The notes under the pieces are model-generated. The model did not search any database, had not been told where the DNA came from, and worked only from the letters and a program-made list of their open reading frames with translations. Below, in pieces: positions 1-6,687 of a DNA stretch of 12,897 bases; position 1 is the stretch's first letter; each line of letters begins with the position of its first letter. This stretch comes from an uncultured Ruminococcus sp. (GTDB lineage Bacteria; Bacillota; Clostridia; Oscillospirales; CAG-272). Both the position numbers and the translations under genes were made by a program. The stretch lies in assembly GCA_902766115.1 (NCBI GenBank), contig CACXCL010000016.1, positions 1 through 12,897 on the forward strand, given 5' to 3'.

Positions 1-1
1 C

Positions 2-172
2 GACCCGGACGACGCCGATTACGTTATCCCCGGCAACGACGACGCTATCCGCGCTATCCGTCTGTACGCTTCCGTTCTCGCCGACGCCGTTATCGAAGGC
101 CGTCAGGGTGAGCAGCTCACTGAGGCTGACACCGAGGCGAAGGAAGAAGACGAATCGGAAGACGCCGAGTGA
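2..172 (+). CDS. rpsB: 30S ribosomal protein S2, C-terminal part (5' truncated by window)
   Basis: Only the last 56 residues are present, in the frame that begins at base 2 and ends with TGA at 170-172. The fragment contains DYVIPGNDDAIRAIRLY followed by a helix reading LADAVIEGRQG, which is the conserved C-terminal region of bacterial S2. The tail after that is strongly acidic (Glu/Asp-rich, ending DESEDAE), a common low-complexity extension in clostridial S2 proteins. S2 is a late-assembling protein of the small ribosomal subunit, located between head and body. The next gene, tsf, starts 26 nt downstream, which is the near-universal rpsB-tsf pairing and supports the call. The promoter and any S2 autoregulatory leader lie outside the window. 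Confidence 0.93.
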   Translation, partial: DPDDADYVIPGNDDAIRAIRLYASVLADAVIEGRQGEQLTEADTEAKEEDESEDAE

Positions 173-198
173 TTTGAATAAAAACGGAGGAGAATAAA

Positions 199-1137
199 AT
201 GGCAGCTATTACAGCTAAAATGGTATCCGATCTGAGAGCAAAGACCGGATGCGGTATGATGGAATGCAAAAAGGCCCTCACAGAGGCGAACGGAGACTTT
301 GACGAGGCCATCAAGGTCCTGAGAGAAAGAGGACTCGCCGTCGCCGGTAAGAAGGCTTCCAGAATCGCAAGCGAAGGCGTCGTGGACATCATGCTCAGCG
401 AGGACGGCAAGACAGCCGCCATGATCGAGGTCAACGCCGAGACCGACTTTGTCGCAAAGAACGAGACCTTCAAGGAATTCGTCCGCGGCATCCTGAAGAC
501 CATCCTTGCAAAGAGACCCGCCGATATGGACGCTCTTCTTGCGCTTCCTTATCTCGACACCGATTTCACGGTAGAGGGAAAAGTAAAAGACATGATTTTC
601 ACTATCGGTGAGAACATGAATATCCGCCGTTTCGTTATCGTTGACGGCATTCTCTCCACCTACATCCACGGCAAGGGCACCACGGGCGTTATCATCAGCT
701 TCGACGCCGACGACGCCGCCGTACAGAATCCCGGCTTCCCGGAATTTGCGAAGAACATCGCTCTCCAGGTCGCCGCTATGCCAGTGTCCTACCTCAACAA
801 GGAGTCTGTTCCGGAGTCCGTTCTGGCTGAGGAGAAAGAAATCCTCATGACCCAGATCAAGAACGACGAGAAAATGGCGAACAAGCCCGAAGCCATCATC
901 GAGAAGATGGTTCTCGGCAGGATCGGCAAATTCTATGAGAGAAGCTGCCTCACCGAGCAGCCATACGTCAAGGACGATTCTCTCACCGTAGGCAAGTACG
1001 TCGAAAACACAGCGAAGGAATTCGGCGGAAAGATCGCTCTCAGCGGATTCTGGTGCTACGAGAGAGGCGAAGGACTCGAGAAGAGAGAAGACGACTTCGC
1101 CGAGGAGATCGCAAGACTCACCGGCAAAGCCGAGTGA
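199..1137 (+). CDS. tsf: translation elongation factor Ts
   Basis: EF-Ts is the cytoplasmic guanine-nucleotide exchange factor that recycles EF-Tu-GDP to EF-Tu-GTP. The 312-residue product begins with the UBA-like N-terminal domain (about residues 1-55: ITAKMVSDLRAKTGCGMMEC, then ALTEANGDFDEAIKVLR). It then has the diagnostic EF-Tu-contacting TDFV motif at residues 82-85 within NAETDFVAKN. Two core subdomains follow; ISFD and ALQVAAMPVSYL are recognisable. The C-terminal GKFYERSCLTEQPYVKDD block is the conserved end module. Length is slightly above the E. coli protein (about 283) and normal for clostridia. The start ATG is preceded by GGAGGAG at 186-192 with a 6-nt spacer. The gene is cotranscribed with rpsB and ends the unit: a strong terminator follows 26 nt after the stop. 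Confidence 0.97.
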   Translation: MAAITAKMVSDLRAKTGCGMMECKKALTEANGDFDEAIKVLRERGLAVAGKKASRIASEGVVDIMLSEDGKTAAMIEVNAETDFVAKNETFKEFVRGILKTILAKRPADMDALLALPYLDTDFTVEGKVKDMIFTIGENMNIRRFVIVDGILSTYIHGKGTTGVIISFDADDAAVQNPGFPEFAKNIALQVAAMPVSYLNKESVPESVLAEEKEILMTQIKNDEKMANKPEAIIEKMVLGRIGKFYERSCLTEQPYVKDDSLTVGKYVENTAKEFGGKIALSGFWCYERGEGLEKREDDFAEEIARLTGKAE

Positions 1138-1163
1138 TTTATTCAGAAGGATCTTAAGTTGCG

Positions 1164-1206
1164 AAACGCCCGTCATACTCCGTATGACCGGGCGTTTTCA
1201 TTTTTT
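1164..1206 (+). terminator. Rho-independent terminator after tsf
   Basis: The arms AAACGCCCGTCATAC (1164-1178) and GTATGACCGGGCGTTT (1182-1197) pair over 15 bp with a single bulged base and a TCC loop. They are followed by a T-rich tail with six T at 1201-1206. This is a textbook intrinsic terminator closing the rpsB-tsf unit, and it separates that unit from the promoter at 1229. Confidence 0.93.
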
Positions 1207-1228
1207 GGTACCAAAATCATACTTTCTA

Positions 1229-1257
1229 TTTACAAATTTATATTTTTAATGTAAAAT
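1229..1257 (+). promoter_or_regulatory. Sigma-A-type promoter for the pyrH-polC unit
   Basis: A -35 box TTTACA (1229-1234, one mismatch to TTGACA) and a -10 box TAAAAT (1252-1257, one mismatch to TATAAT) are separated by exactly 17 nt in a locally AT-rich stretch. It sits directly behind the tsf terminator. The predicted start of transcription is near 1264, giving a leader of about 35 nt before pyrH. I see no operator or riboswitch in that short leader. Confidence 0.8.
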
Positions 1258-1299
1258 ATAGGATGACGTATTTTGGACGATTGAACGGAGGTCTTAAAA

Positions 1300-2049
1300 A
1301 TGGACTCGGTAAAATATAAACGCGTCTTTCTGAAGCTTTCGGGCGAGGCCATCGCAAAAAAGGACGGGAACGGTAACGTTACAGAGATTTTCGATAACGA
1401 GGTGATCGACGATCTCGCGACCGCCGTCTGCGAGTGCGCGGATCTCGGCGTGGGGCTCGGGATCATGATCGGCGCCGGCAATATATGGAGAGGCAAGTAC
1501 GGCAAGGGAATGAACAGGGCGAAAGCGGATCATATGGGAATGCTCGCCACTACCATCAACTGCCTCAGATTCCAGGACGCCATTCAGAAGAAGGGCCGTG
1601 ACGCCGTTGTCATGACCGCGGTCGAGATGAACAGCTTTACCGAACCCTTCAGCTACGAGCGCGCTGTCGCTTACATCAACGAAGGCCGACCGGTTATTTT
1701 CGGCTGCGGCGCCGGTATCCCGTATATTTCCACAGACACCGCCGGGGTGGTGCGCGCGCTGGAGATCGGCGCGGACGTGATCCTTATGGCGAAGAACGTG
1801 GACGGTGTATACACAGCCGATCCGAACAAGGATCCGGATGCAAAAAGATATAAGATTATATCCTACAAGGAGTGCCTTGATAAAGAGCTCCGCGCCACCG
1901 ACATATCTGCCTCCGCCATCGCAAGCGATCAGGGGATCGACATGCTGGTCTTCTCTTTGAAGGAAAAGGGCTCCATCCTGAGGGCGGTAAAGGGAGAGAA
2001 CGTGGGTACGCTGGTCACGGCGGAAGATGTCGAAGCGGAAATGTATTGA
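1300..2049 (+). CDS. pyrH: UMP kinase (uridylate kinase)
   Basis: PyrH phosphorylates UMP to UDP with ATP and belongs to the amino-acid-kinase fold family, working as a cytoplasmic hexamer. The 249-residue product shows the N-terminal phosphate-binding segment LKLSGEA (11-17), the GAGNIWRG glycine loop (58-65), ADHMGMLAT, and a C-terminal ADVILMAKNVDGVYTADP block typical of the nucleotide-binding half. The UMP-site loop, normally GTGNPFFTTDT-like, reads GAGIPYISTDT at 137-147, so the usual Thr and Asn are Ala138 and Ile140; the following TDT is kept. The start ATG has GGAGGT at 1287-1292 with a 7-nt spacer. It is the first gene behind the promoter at 1229 and is followed by frr, the usual partner. 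The family assignment is secure; the loop substitution is the only oddity. Confidence 0.96.
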   Translation: MDSVKYKRVFLKLSGEAIAKKDGNGNVTEIFDNEVIDDLATAVCECADLGVGLGIMIGAGNIWRGKYGKGMNRAKADHMGMLATTINCLRFQDAIQKKGRDAVVMTAVEMNSFTEPFSYERAVAYINEGRPVIFGCGAGIPYISTDTAGVVRALEIGADVILMAKNVDGVYTADPNKDPDAKRYKIISYKECLDKELRATDISASAIASDQGIDMLVFSLKEKGSILRAVKGENVGTLVTAEDVEAEMY

Positions 2050-2071
2050 CCTGCGACGCATAAGCACATTA

Positions 2072-2089
2072 CAAGCGTCAGAACGCTTG
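2072..2089 (+). other. Small hairpin in the pyrH-frr gap
   Basis: CAAGCG (2072-2077) and CGCTTG (2084-2089) form a 6-bp perfect stem with a 6-nt loop, in the 69-nt gap between pyrH and frr. No T-run follows, so it is not a convincing terminator. It could be an mRNA-processing or stability element, or chance. Confidence 0.35.
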
Positions 2090-2118
2090 CTTGAAAAATA
2101 CAAGAAAAGGAGATAATC

Positions 2119-2673
2119 ATGAAACTCGATACAACAGATTTTGAAAGAAAGATGAAGAAGTCCATCGAGATCTACCAGTCGTCCCTTGAGACGATCCGCG
2201 TAGGTCGCGCCAGCGCCGCGGTGCTGAACAACGTCACCTTTGAGTATTATGGAGTTCCCACTCCCATCCAGCAGATGGCGGAGATCAAGGTCCCCGATCC
2301 GAAGACACTCGTTATCGCTCCCTGGGACGCGTCTACGGTCAAAGCCATCGAGAGGGCGATCCTTGCCTCCGACGTGGGGATCACGCCTCAGAACGACGGT
2401 AAAGTGCTCAGACTGATCTTCCCGCCGCTGACGGAGGAGAGAAGAAAAGAACTGTCAAAGCAGGTCTCAAAGATGGGCGAGGAAGCGAAGGTCAACGTGC
2501 GCAACATCAGACGCGACGGTATCGACAAAGCCAAAAACATGAAGAAGAACGGCGATATGACCGAGGACGAGCAGAAAGAATCCGAAAAGCTCATGCAGGA
2601 CCTGACCGACAAGTACGTGAAGCAGGTGGACGAGATCACGTCCGCGAAAGAAAAAGACATAATGTCGATGTAA
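2119..2673 (+). CDS. frr: ribosome recycling factor
   Basis: RRF acts with EF-G in the cytoplasm to split post-termination ribosomes into subunits. The 184-residue length matches the family (about 185). Family blocks are all present: ETIRVGRASAAVLNN in the first long helix, YYGVPTPIQQMAEIKVPDP and LVIAPWDASTVKAIERAI in the small beta/alpha domain II, and SDVGITPQNDGKVLRLIFP. The second and third long helices of domain I follow, with LTEERRKELSKQVSKMGEE, KVNVRNIRRDG and a charged coiled C-terminal helix. The start ATG is preceded by AAAGGAGA with AGGAG at 2108-2112 and a 6-nt spacer. It lies 69 nt after pyrH with no promoter visible between them, so the two are probably cotranscribed. Confidence 0.97.
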   Translation: MKLDTTDFERKMKKSIEIYQSSLETIRVGRASAAVLNNVTFEYYGVPTPIQQMAEIKVPDPKTLVIAPWDASTVKAIERAILASDVGITPQNDGKVLRLIFPPLTEERRKELSKQVSKMGEEAKVNVRNIRRDGIDKAKNMKKNGDMTEDEQKESEKLMQDLTDKYVKQVDEITSAKEKDIMSM

Positions 2674-2688
2674 TTATTACGGAGTGCC

Positions 2689-2720
2689 GCGCCCCGGGGC
2701 CGAAACTCAGCCCCGGGCGC
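2689..2720 (+). promoter_or_regulatory. GC-rich hairpin in front of uppS
   Basis: GCGCCCCGGGGC (2689-2700) pairs with GCCCCGGGCGC (2710-2720) over 11 bp with one bulged C and a 9-nt loop. No T-tract follows, so it does not look like a terminator. It lies between a GGAG motif (2681-2684) and the uppS ATG (2731), which has no SD of its own. If folded, the hairpin would reduce the effective distance from GGAG to the start codon to about 14 nt. A role in uppS translation or in mRNA processing is inferred, not shown. Confidence 0.6.
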
Positions 2721-2730
2721 AATACTTGTT

Positions 2731-3447
2731 ATGTTGTTTAAAAAAAAGATAAACGCCGACGTGCGTGAACTTGTGAAAACGTCCGGTCTTGCTCACGTCG
2801 CCTTCATAATGGACGGCAACGGGAGATGGGCGTCGTCCCGTGGTCTCCCGCGCGAGGCGGGGCACCGCGCCGGCGCTAAAAACTTCAAGACGGTGATGCG
2901 CTACTGCCGCGATATAGGGATCCGGTACGTGACCGTTTACGCCTTCTCTACCGAAAACTGGAAGAGACCGGAGAGCGAGGTGCGTGCTCTCATGCGCCTG
3001 CTCGATTCCGAGATAGACGTCGCGAAGGAAGAAAACGACGTGGAGTATCTTTTTATCGGAGATAAAACAGCCATCGAGTCCGCGATCCGCGCCAGGATGG
3101 ATGAACTGGAAAACATGACGGCGGCGCGCCCGTTCCGTCTAAATATCGCTTTCAATTACGGGGGACGCGCGGAGATAGTCCATGCTGTGAACTCGCTTGT
3201 CTCCGAAGGCGCTGTATCCGTCACGGAGGATGATATATCCCGCGCTCTTTACACGGACGGCTGCCCGGACCCCGATATAATCGTCCGCACAGGCGCCGAA
3301 TTCCGTTTGTCCAATTTTCTCATGTGGCAGTCTGCCTATTCGGAACTGTTTTTCTCGGATAAAATGTGGCCCGATTTCAGCAAACGTGACGTCGATCGGG
3401 TGGTCGAGGAATTCTCGCGCAGGAAAAGAAGGTTCGGCGGACTCTGA
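2731..3447 (+). CDS. uppS: undecaprenyl diphosphate synthase (cis-prenyltransferase)
   Basis: UppS condenses eight isopentenyl diphosphates onto farnesyl diphosphate to make the C55 lipid carrier for peptidoglycan and other wall polymers. It acts at the inner face of the membrane. The 238-residue product has the cis-prenyltransferase signature MDGNGRWA (27-34, catalytic Asp28), YAFSTENWKRP (from 70), and the diphosphate-binding end motif RTGAEFRLSNF (186-196; Arg186, Arg192, Ser194). These are followed by the Mg-linked Glu205 in AYSELFF and by WPDF. RTGAE is a mild variant of the more usual RTSGE or RTGGE. The ATG has no recognisable SD within 20 nt, but no better in-frame start exists and the protein length fits the family. 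Its neighbours dxr and ispG supply its isoprenoid substrate pathway. Confidence 0.95.
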   Translation: MLFKKKINADVRELVKTSGLAHVAFIMDGNGRWASSRGLPREAGHRAGAKNFKTVMRYCRDIGIRYVTVYAFSTENWKRPESEVRALMRLLDSEIDVAKEENDVEYLFIGDKTAIESAIRARMDELENMTAARPFRLNIAFNYGGRAEIVHAVNSLVSEGAVSVTEDDISRALYTDGCPDPDIIVRTGAEFRLSNFLMWQSAYSELFFSDKMWPDFSKRDVDRVVEEFSRRKRRFGGL

Positions 3448-3495
3448 TACCGCCGGATCGCGCGAAAAAGTTTTATCAGAAAGGCATTTTTGAGT

Positions 3496-4332
3496 ATGTT
3501 AAAAAGAATCATTACCGCGGTGGTCTGTATCGGTCTTTTTATTCCGGTATGCATTTTCTCCGATACCTATGTTTTCCCGATCATTTTTTCGTTTCTCTCC
3601 CTTGTTGCGACAATTGAGGTCTTAAGGTGCGTCGGGAATAAGAATAAGTTTGTTCTGATCTTCTCCTGCCTTCTTGCGATAGCGGGACCCGTTCTTTCGA
3701 GGGTCGTACCCGACACGGGGATTTTCATTTTGTCCTTCTTCGCGATATCCTTTGTGTATCTCCTTATCAATATGACGGTTTCGGTCTTTTCCCACGGCAG
3801 ATATGACGTGGAAATAGCCGCTTTGTCATTCATGACCGTGTTTTACGTAATTAGCTCGTTCACAAGCATCGTACTGCTCCGCGACACGCCGAACGGTCAG
3901 TATATCTACCTCCTTGCGTTCGTAGGGCCGTGGGTGAGCGATACCTTCGCGTATTTTATAGGTTATTTCTTCGGCAAACACAAGCTTATCGAGGACGTCA
4001 GCCCGAAGAAAACAGTAGAAGGCAGCGTCGGCGGGATCTTATTCACCGGTATCTCGTTCATTGTCTATGCTCTCATCCTTATCAAGCTTGTCCACGCGTC
4101 ATTTGATCCCTCGTACGTTGCGCTTGCCGTTGTCGGATTCATCGTTTCGGTTATCTCTCAGATCGGCGACCTTATGGCCTCCCTCATCAAGAGGAAGTTT
4201 GAAGTCAAGGATTACGGGAAGCTTTTCCCGGGTCACGGCGGGGTCATGGACCGCTTTGACAGCGTTCTTCCGGTTGCTCCGCTCCTCTTGATCATCACGC
4301 TGCTTCTGACTCATTTCGGTTTTATCCGATAA
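3496..4332 (+). CDS. cdsA: phosphatidate cytidylyltransferase (CDP-diacylglycerol synthase)
   Basis: CdsA converts phosphatidic acid and CTP to CDP-diacylglycerol, the branch-point precursor of membrane phospholipids. It is an integral membrane protein. The 278 residues contain about eight or nine hydrophobic spans. The C-terminal family signature reads SLIKRKFEVKDYGKLFPGHG, then GVMDRFDS (229-256), carrying the conserved K-D, H-G-G and D-R-x-D residues of the active site. Two starts compete: TTG at 3490 (5 nt after AGAAAGG at 3478-3484) and ATG at 3496 (11 nt after it). I prefer the ATG because it begins MLKRIITAVV, a typical N-terminus for this family, but the TTG has the better spacing. 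The gene is 48 nt after uppS and 16 nt before dxr, clearly within the same unit. Confidence 0.93.
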   Translation: MLKRIITAVVCIGLFIPVCIFSDTYVFPIIFSFLSLVATIEVLRCVGNKNKFVLIFSCLLAIAGPVLSRVVPDTGIFILSFFAISFVYLLINMTVSVFSHGRYDVEIAALSFMTVFYVISSFTSIVLLRDTPNGQYIYLLAFVGPWVSDTFAYFIGYFFGKHKLIEDVSPKKTVEGSVGGILFTGISFIVYALILIKLVHASFDPSYVALAVVGFIVSVISQIGDLMASLIKRKFEVKDYGKLFPGHGGVMDRFDSVLPVAPLLLIITLLLTHFGFIR

Positions 4333-4348
4333 AAAAAGGATTGTATCT

Positions 4349-5506
4349 ATGAATAGTTTACGGATTGCAGTGCTCGGCAGCACAGGCTCCGTGGGGAAAC
4401 AGGCTCTCGAGGTTGCAAAGCAGATCGGCGCTCGGGTCCTGTTTCTTTCTGCAGGAAGAAACGTTTCTCTTCTGAGGGAACAGATAAAAGAATTCTCCCC
4501 GGACGCGGTCTCGGTCCGGGATGAAGCCGACGCTTGTGAGCTGAGGGACGACTCTTCTGTCAAAACCGAAGTTTTCTGCGGCGAAGAAGGCCTTTTGACG
4601 TGTATCGAAAGTCTTGACGTCGACGTGATCGTCCATTCGATCTCCGGACTTGCCGGAGTTGCGTCCGCTGTTTTGGCGGCGAAAAAGGGATGCCGCATCG
4701 CCATGGCGAACAAAGAGGCGATAATTTCTGCGGGAGGGATCATCTTTGACGAGCTTCGCAACTCGGGAGGCGAGCTGATCCCCGTAGACAGCGAACACAG
4801 CGCAATTTTCCAGTGTCTTATGGCCAACAGGGGCGGTCCGTCTGATGTGAAAAGGATTCTGCTCACTGCCTCAGGCGGTCCGTTTTACGGTTATTCGAAA
4901 GATATGCTCCGCGACGTCGGCACAAGGGAAGCGCTGGCTCATCCCACCTGGAAAATGGGACCCAAGATCACCGTCGACTGCGCTACCATGATGAACAAGG
5001 GCTTTGAAATAATCGAAGCTGTGCGCCTTTTCGGAGTCCCCGAAAACAAGGTCGAGGTATTGATTCACCGGCAGAGTATAATACATTCCATGGTGGAATA
5101 CACTGATAATACTGTGATCGCACAGATGGCTCTCCCTGACATGAGATCGTGCATCAGATTTGCGTTTTCTTATCCCGACAGATTTGAAGTCGGAGAGGAC
5201 GGGATCGATTTTGCCTCCGTCGGCGCGCTTACGTTCGACAGACCCGATACCGACGTTTTCCCGCTTCTTGATGTCGCGAGAGAGGCCGTCCGGCGCGAGG
5301 GCGTTTATCCGACCGCGCTCATTGCAGCCGACGAGGTCGCCGTAGAACGTTTCATCGACGGTACTCTTTCGTTTGACAGGATCCCGGACGTTGTGACAGC
5401 CGCGCTCAACGAAGTGCGCGACAGACCTGTCGACACCCCTTCCGGGATCGCCGAGGTGATCGAAGAAACAAAAAGGATCGCCGGGCGAATAGCATTCTGC
5501 ATGTGA
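4349..5506 (+). CDS. dxr: 1-deoxy-D-xylulose 5-phosphate reductoisomerase
   Basis: DXR is the second enzyme of the MEP isoprenoid pathway. It rearranges and reduces DXP to 2-C-methyl-D-erythritol 4-phosphate using NADPH and a divalent metal, in the cytoplasm. The 385 residues begin with a Rossmann fold carrying GSTGSVG (10-16). Next comes MANKEAIISAGG, then the metal-binding PVDSEHSAIFQ (Asp147, Glu149), and LTASGGPF of the mobile flap region. MMNKGFEIIEA (Asn216, Lys217, Glu220) completes the active site, followed by IHRQSIIHSMVEY and the C-terminal helical domain. Length fits the family (E. coli 398). The SD AAAGGA lies just upstream of ATG 4349. The stop is followed by a 114-nt gap before rseP. 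All key residues are present, so the enzyme should be active. Confidence 0.97.
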   Translation: MNSLRIAVLGSTGSVGKQALEVAKQIGARVLFLSAGRNVSLLREQIKEFSPDAVSVRDEADACELRDDSSVKTEVFCGEEGLLTCIESLDVDVIVHSISGLAGVASAVLAAKKGCRIAMANKEAIISAGGIIFDELRNSGGELIPVDSEHSAIFQCLMANRGGPSDVKRILLTASGGPFYGYSKDMLRDVGTREALAHPTWKMGPKITVDCATMMNKGFEIIEAVRLFGVPENKVEVLIHRQSIIHSMVEYTDNTVIAQMALPDMRSCIRFAFSYPDRFEVGEDGIDFASVGALTFDRPDTDVFPLLDVAREAVRREGVYPTALIAADEVAVERFIDGTLSFDRIPDVVTAALNEVRDRPVDTPSGIAEVIEETKRIAGRIAFCM

Positions 5507-5527
5507 CATTCCGCCTCAACACGAGTT

Positions 5528-5543
5528 TTTCCCGACAGGGAAA
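5528..5543 (+). other. Hairpin in the dxr-rseP gap
   Basis: TTTCCC (5528-5533) and GGGAAA (5538-5543) form a perfect 6-bp stem with a GACA tetraloop. A small CCTG/CAGG hairpin follows at 5547-5557. The T-run precedes the stem instead of following it, so neither is a terminator on the + strand. The 114-nt gap otherwise contains only the rseP SD. An mRNA-processing or stability role is possible. Confidence 0.4.
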
Positions 5544-5620
5544 CATCCTGCCACAGGTAGTAATGAACCAAAGCGGGGATGAAACCGTACCAGACAAATA
5601 ATCCGGAAGGAGATGATCAC

Positions 5621-6667
5621 GTGACCGCGCTTTATATCATAATCGCGCTTCTTGTTTTCGGACTGCTCGTAGTGATACACGAGGGCGGACACTTTTTCTT
5701 TGCCCGTCTTTTCGGCGTTACGATAAACGAGTTTTCAGTCGGCATGGGACCGAAGATAATATCAAGAAAATCCAAAAAAAGCGGGATCGACTATTCTCTC
5801 CGCGCTCTTCCTTTCGGCGGCTTCGTCTCAATGGCAGGCGAAGACGAGAGTTCCGACGATGAAAACGCGTTTTGCAACAAACCTGTCTGGCAGAGGATGA
5901 TCATTACCTCGGCGGGTCCGCTGGTAAATATCGTTGTGGGACTGCTTATTATGGCTGTTCTTATCATATCGTCAAAACAACTGTACGGAACAGTCGTCTA
6001 TGATACTCCCGTGACAGAGGACGTCTCGGTCTCCGCTGAAGCGCAGGGTCTCCTTCCGGACGACCGAATAATCTCCGTCGGAGGCGCGAAGGTCCACATT
6101 GTCAACGATCTCGTATATGAGATCATGAGACGCGGCATAGAGCCCTGCGATGTGGTCGTCATGCGTGACGGAGAAAGAGTTACGCTGAAGGATTTCAGAT
6201 TTCCCGTGATCGAAGAGCAGGGCTCCTCCTTCGGCGAACCGAATTTCCGTATAGCCCCTGAAGAAAAAAACGCTGGAACGGTCATAAAACACACGTTTTT
6301 CCGTTCCACTTCCACGATAAAGATGATATGGGAACAGCTTTTTGATCTTCTCAGGGGCAGATACAGTCTGAGGAGCGTCTCCGGTCCGGTGGGAGTGGCG
6401 CAGGCGCTCGGCGAGGCCGCGAGATCGGGATTTGATTCGCTTTTGTTCCTGACGGTCTTTATTTCAATAAACCTCGGTATAATGAACCTTCTTCCGCTGC
6501 CCGCGCTTGACGGCGGCAGACTTCTGTTCCAGCTGATCGAACTTGTCAGAGGCAAGCCCATATCCCGTAAGATCGAAGGGTATATCCATTTTGCCGGACT
6601 TGCTCTTCTGATGCTCCTTATGATCATTGTCACCTTTAAAGACGTATTCGGACTTATCAATAAATAA
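5621..6667 (+). CDS. rseP: RseP/SpoIVFB-family site-2 intramembrane zinc metalloprotease
   Basis: This membrane protease cuts substrates within transmembrane segments; in bacteria it typically clears signal-peptide remnants and releases membrane-held regulators (anti-sigma factors). The first membrane helix carries the zinc-binding motif HEGGH (residues 20-24, HExxH). The ARLFGVTINEFSVGMGP block follows, then one PDZ domain at about residues 125-195. The second active-site motif is LPALDGG (Asp297), in a membrane helix near the end, and a final hydrophobic helix lies close to the C-terminus. I chose GTG at 5621: it has AAGGAG at 5607-5612 with an 8-nt spacer and places the first helix at the very N-terminus as in the family. 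An in-frame ATG at 5579 would add 14 hydrophilic residues and lacks a usable SD. Product 348 residues. The substrate cannot be told from the sequence. Confidence 0.93.
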   Translation: MTALYIIIALLVFGLLVVIHEGGHFFFARLFGVTINEFSVGMGPKIISRKSKKSGIDYSLRALPFGGFVSMAGEDESSDDENAFCNKPVWQRMIITSAGPLVNIVVGLLIMAVLIISSKQLYGTVVYDTPVTEDVSVSAEAQGLLPDDRIISVGGAKVHIVNDLVYEIMRRGIEPCDVVVMRDGERVTLKDFRFPVIEEQGSSFGEPNFRIAPEEKNAGTVIKHTFFRSTSTIKMIWEQLFDLLRGRYSLRSVSGPVGVAQALGEAARSGFDSLLFLTVFISINLGIMNLLPLPALDGGRLLFQLIELVRGKPISRKIEGYIHFAGLALLMLLMIIVTFKDVFGLINK

Positions 6668-6687
6668 AAAGGAAGGAGGACTCCTCA

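Noticed and set aside
103..1176. 357-codon open frame on the minus strand opposite tsf, longer than tsf itself
   Set aside because: It lies wholly opposite rpsB/tsf and the terminator, its translation has no recognisable family motifs, and tsf is unmistakable. It is a by-product of codon bias on the coding strand.
2072..2089. Terminator between pyrH and frr
   Set aside because: The 6-bp hairpin has no T-run after it, and frr has no promoter of its own. Termination here would silence the whole cluster.
2689..2720. Terminator between frr and uppS
   Set aside because: The stem is strong but is followed by AATACTTG and not by a T-tract, and seven coexpressed-type genes follow without a new promoter.
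5579..5620. ATG at 5579 as the start of rseP
   Set aside because: There is no properly spaced SD. It would add a hydrophilic 14-residue tail before the first membrane helix, and GTG 5621 has AAGGAG at an 8-nt spacing.
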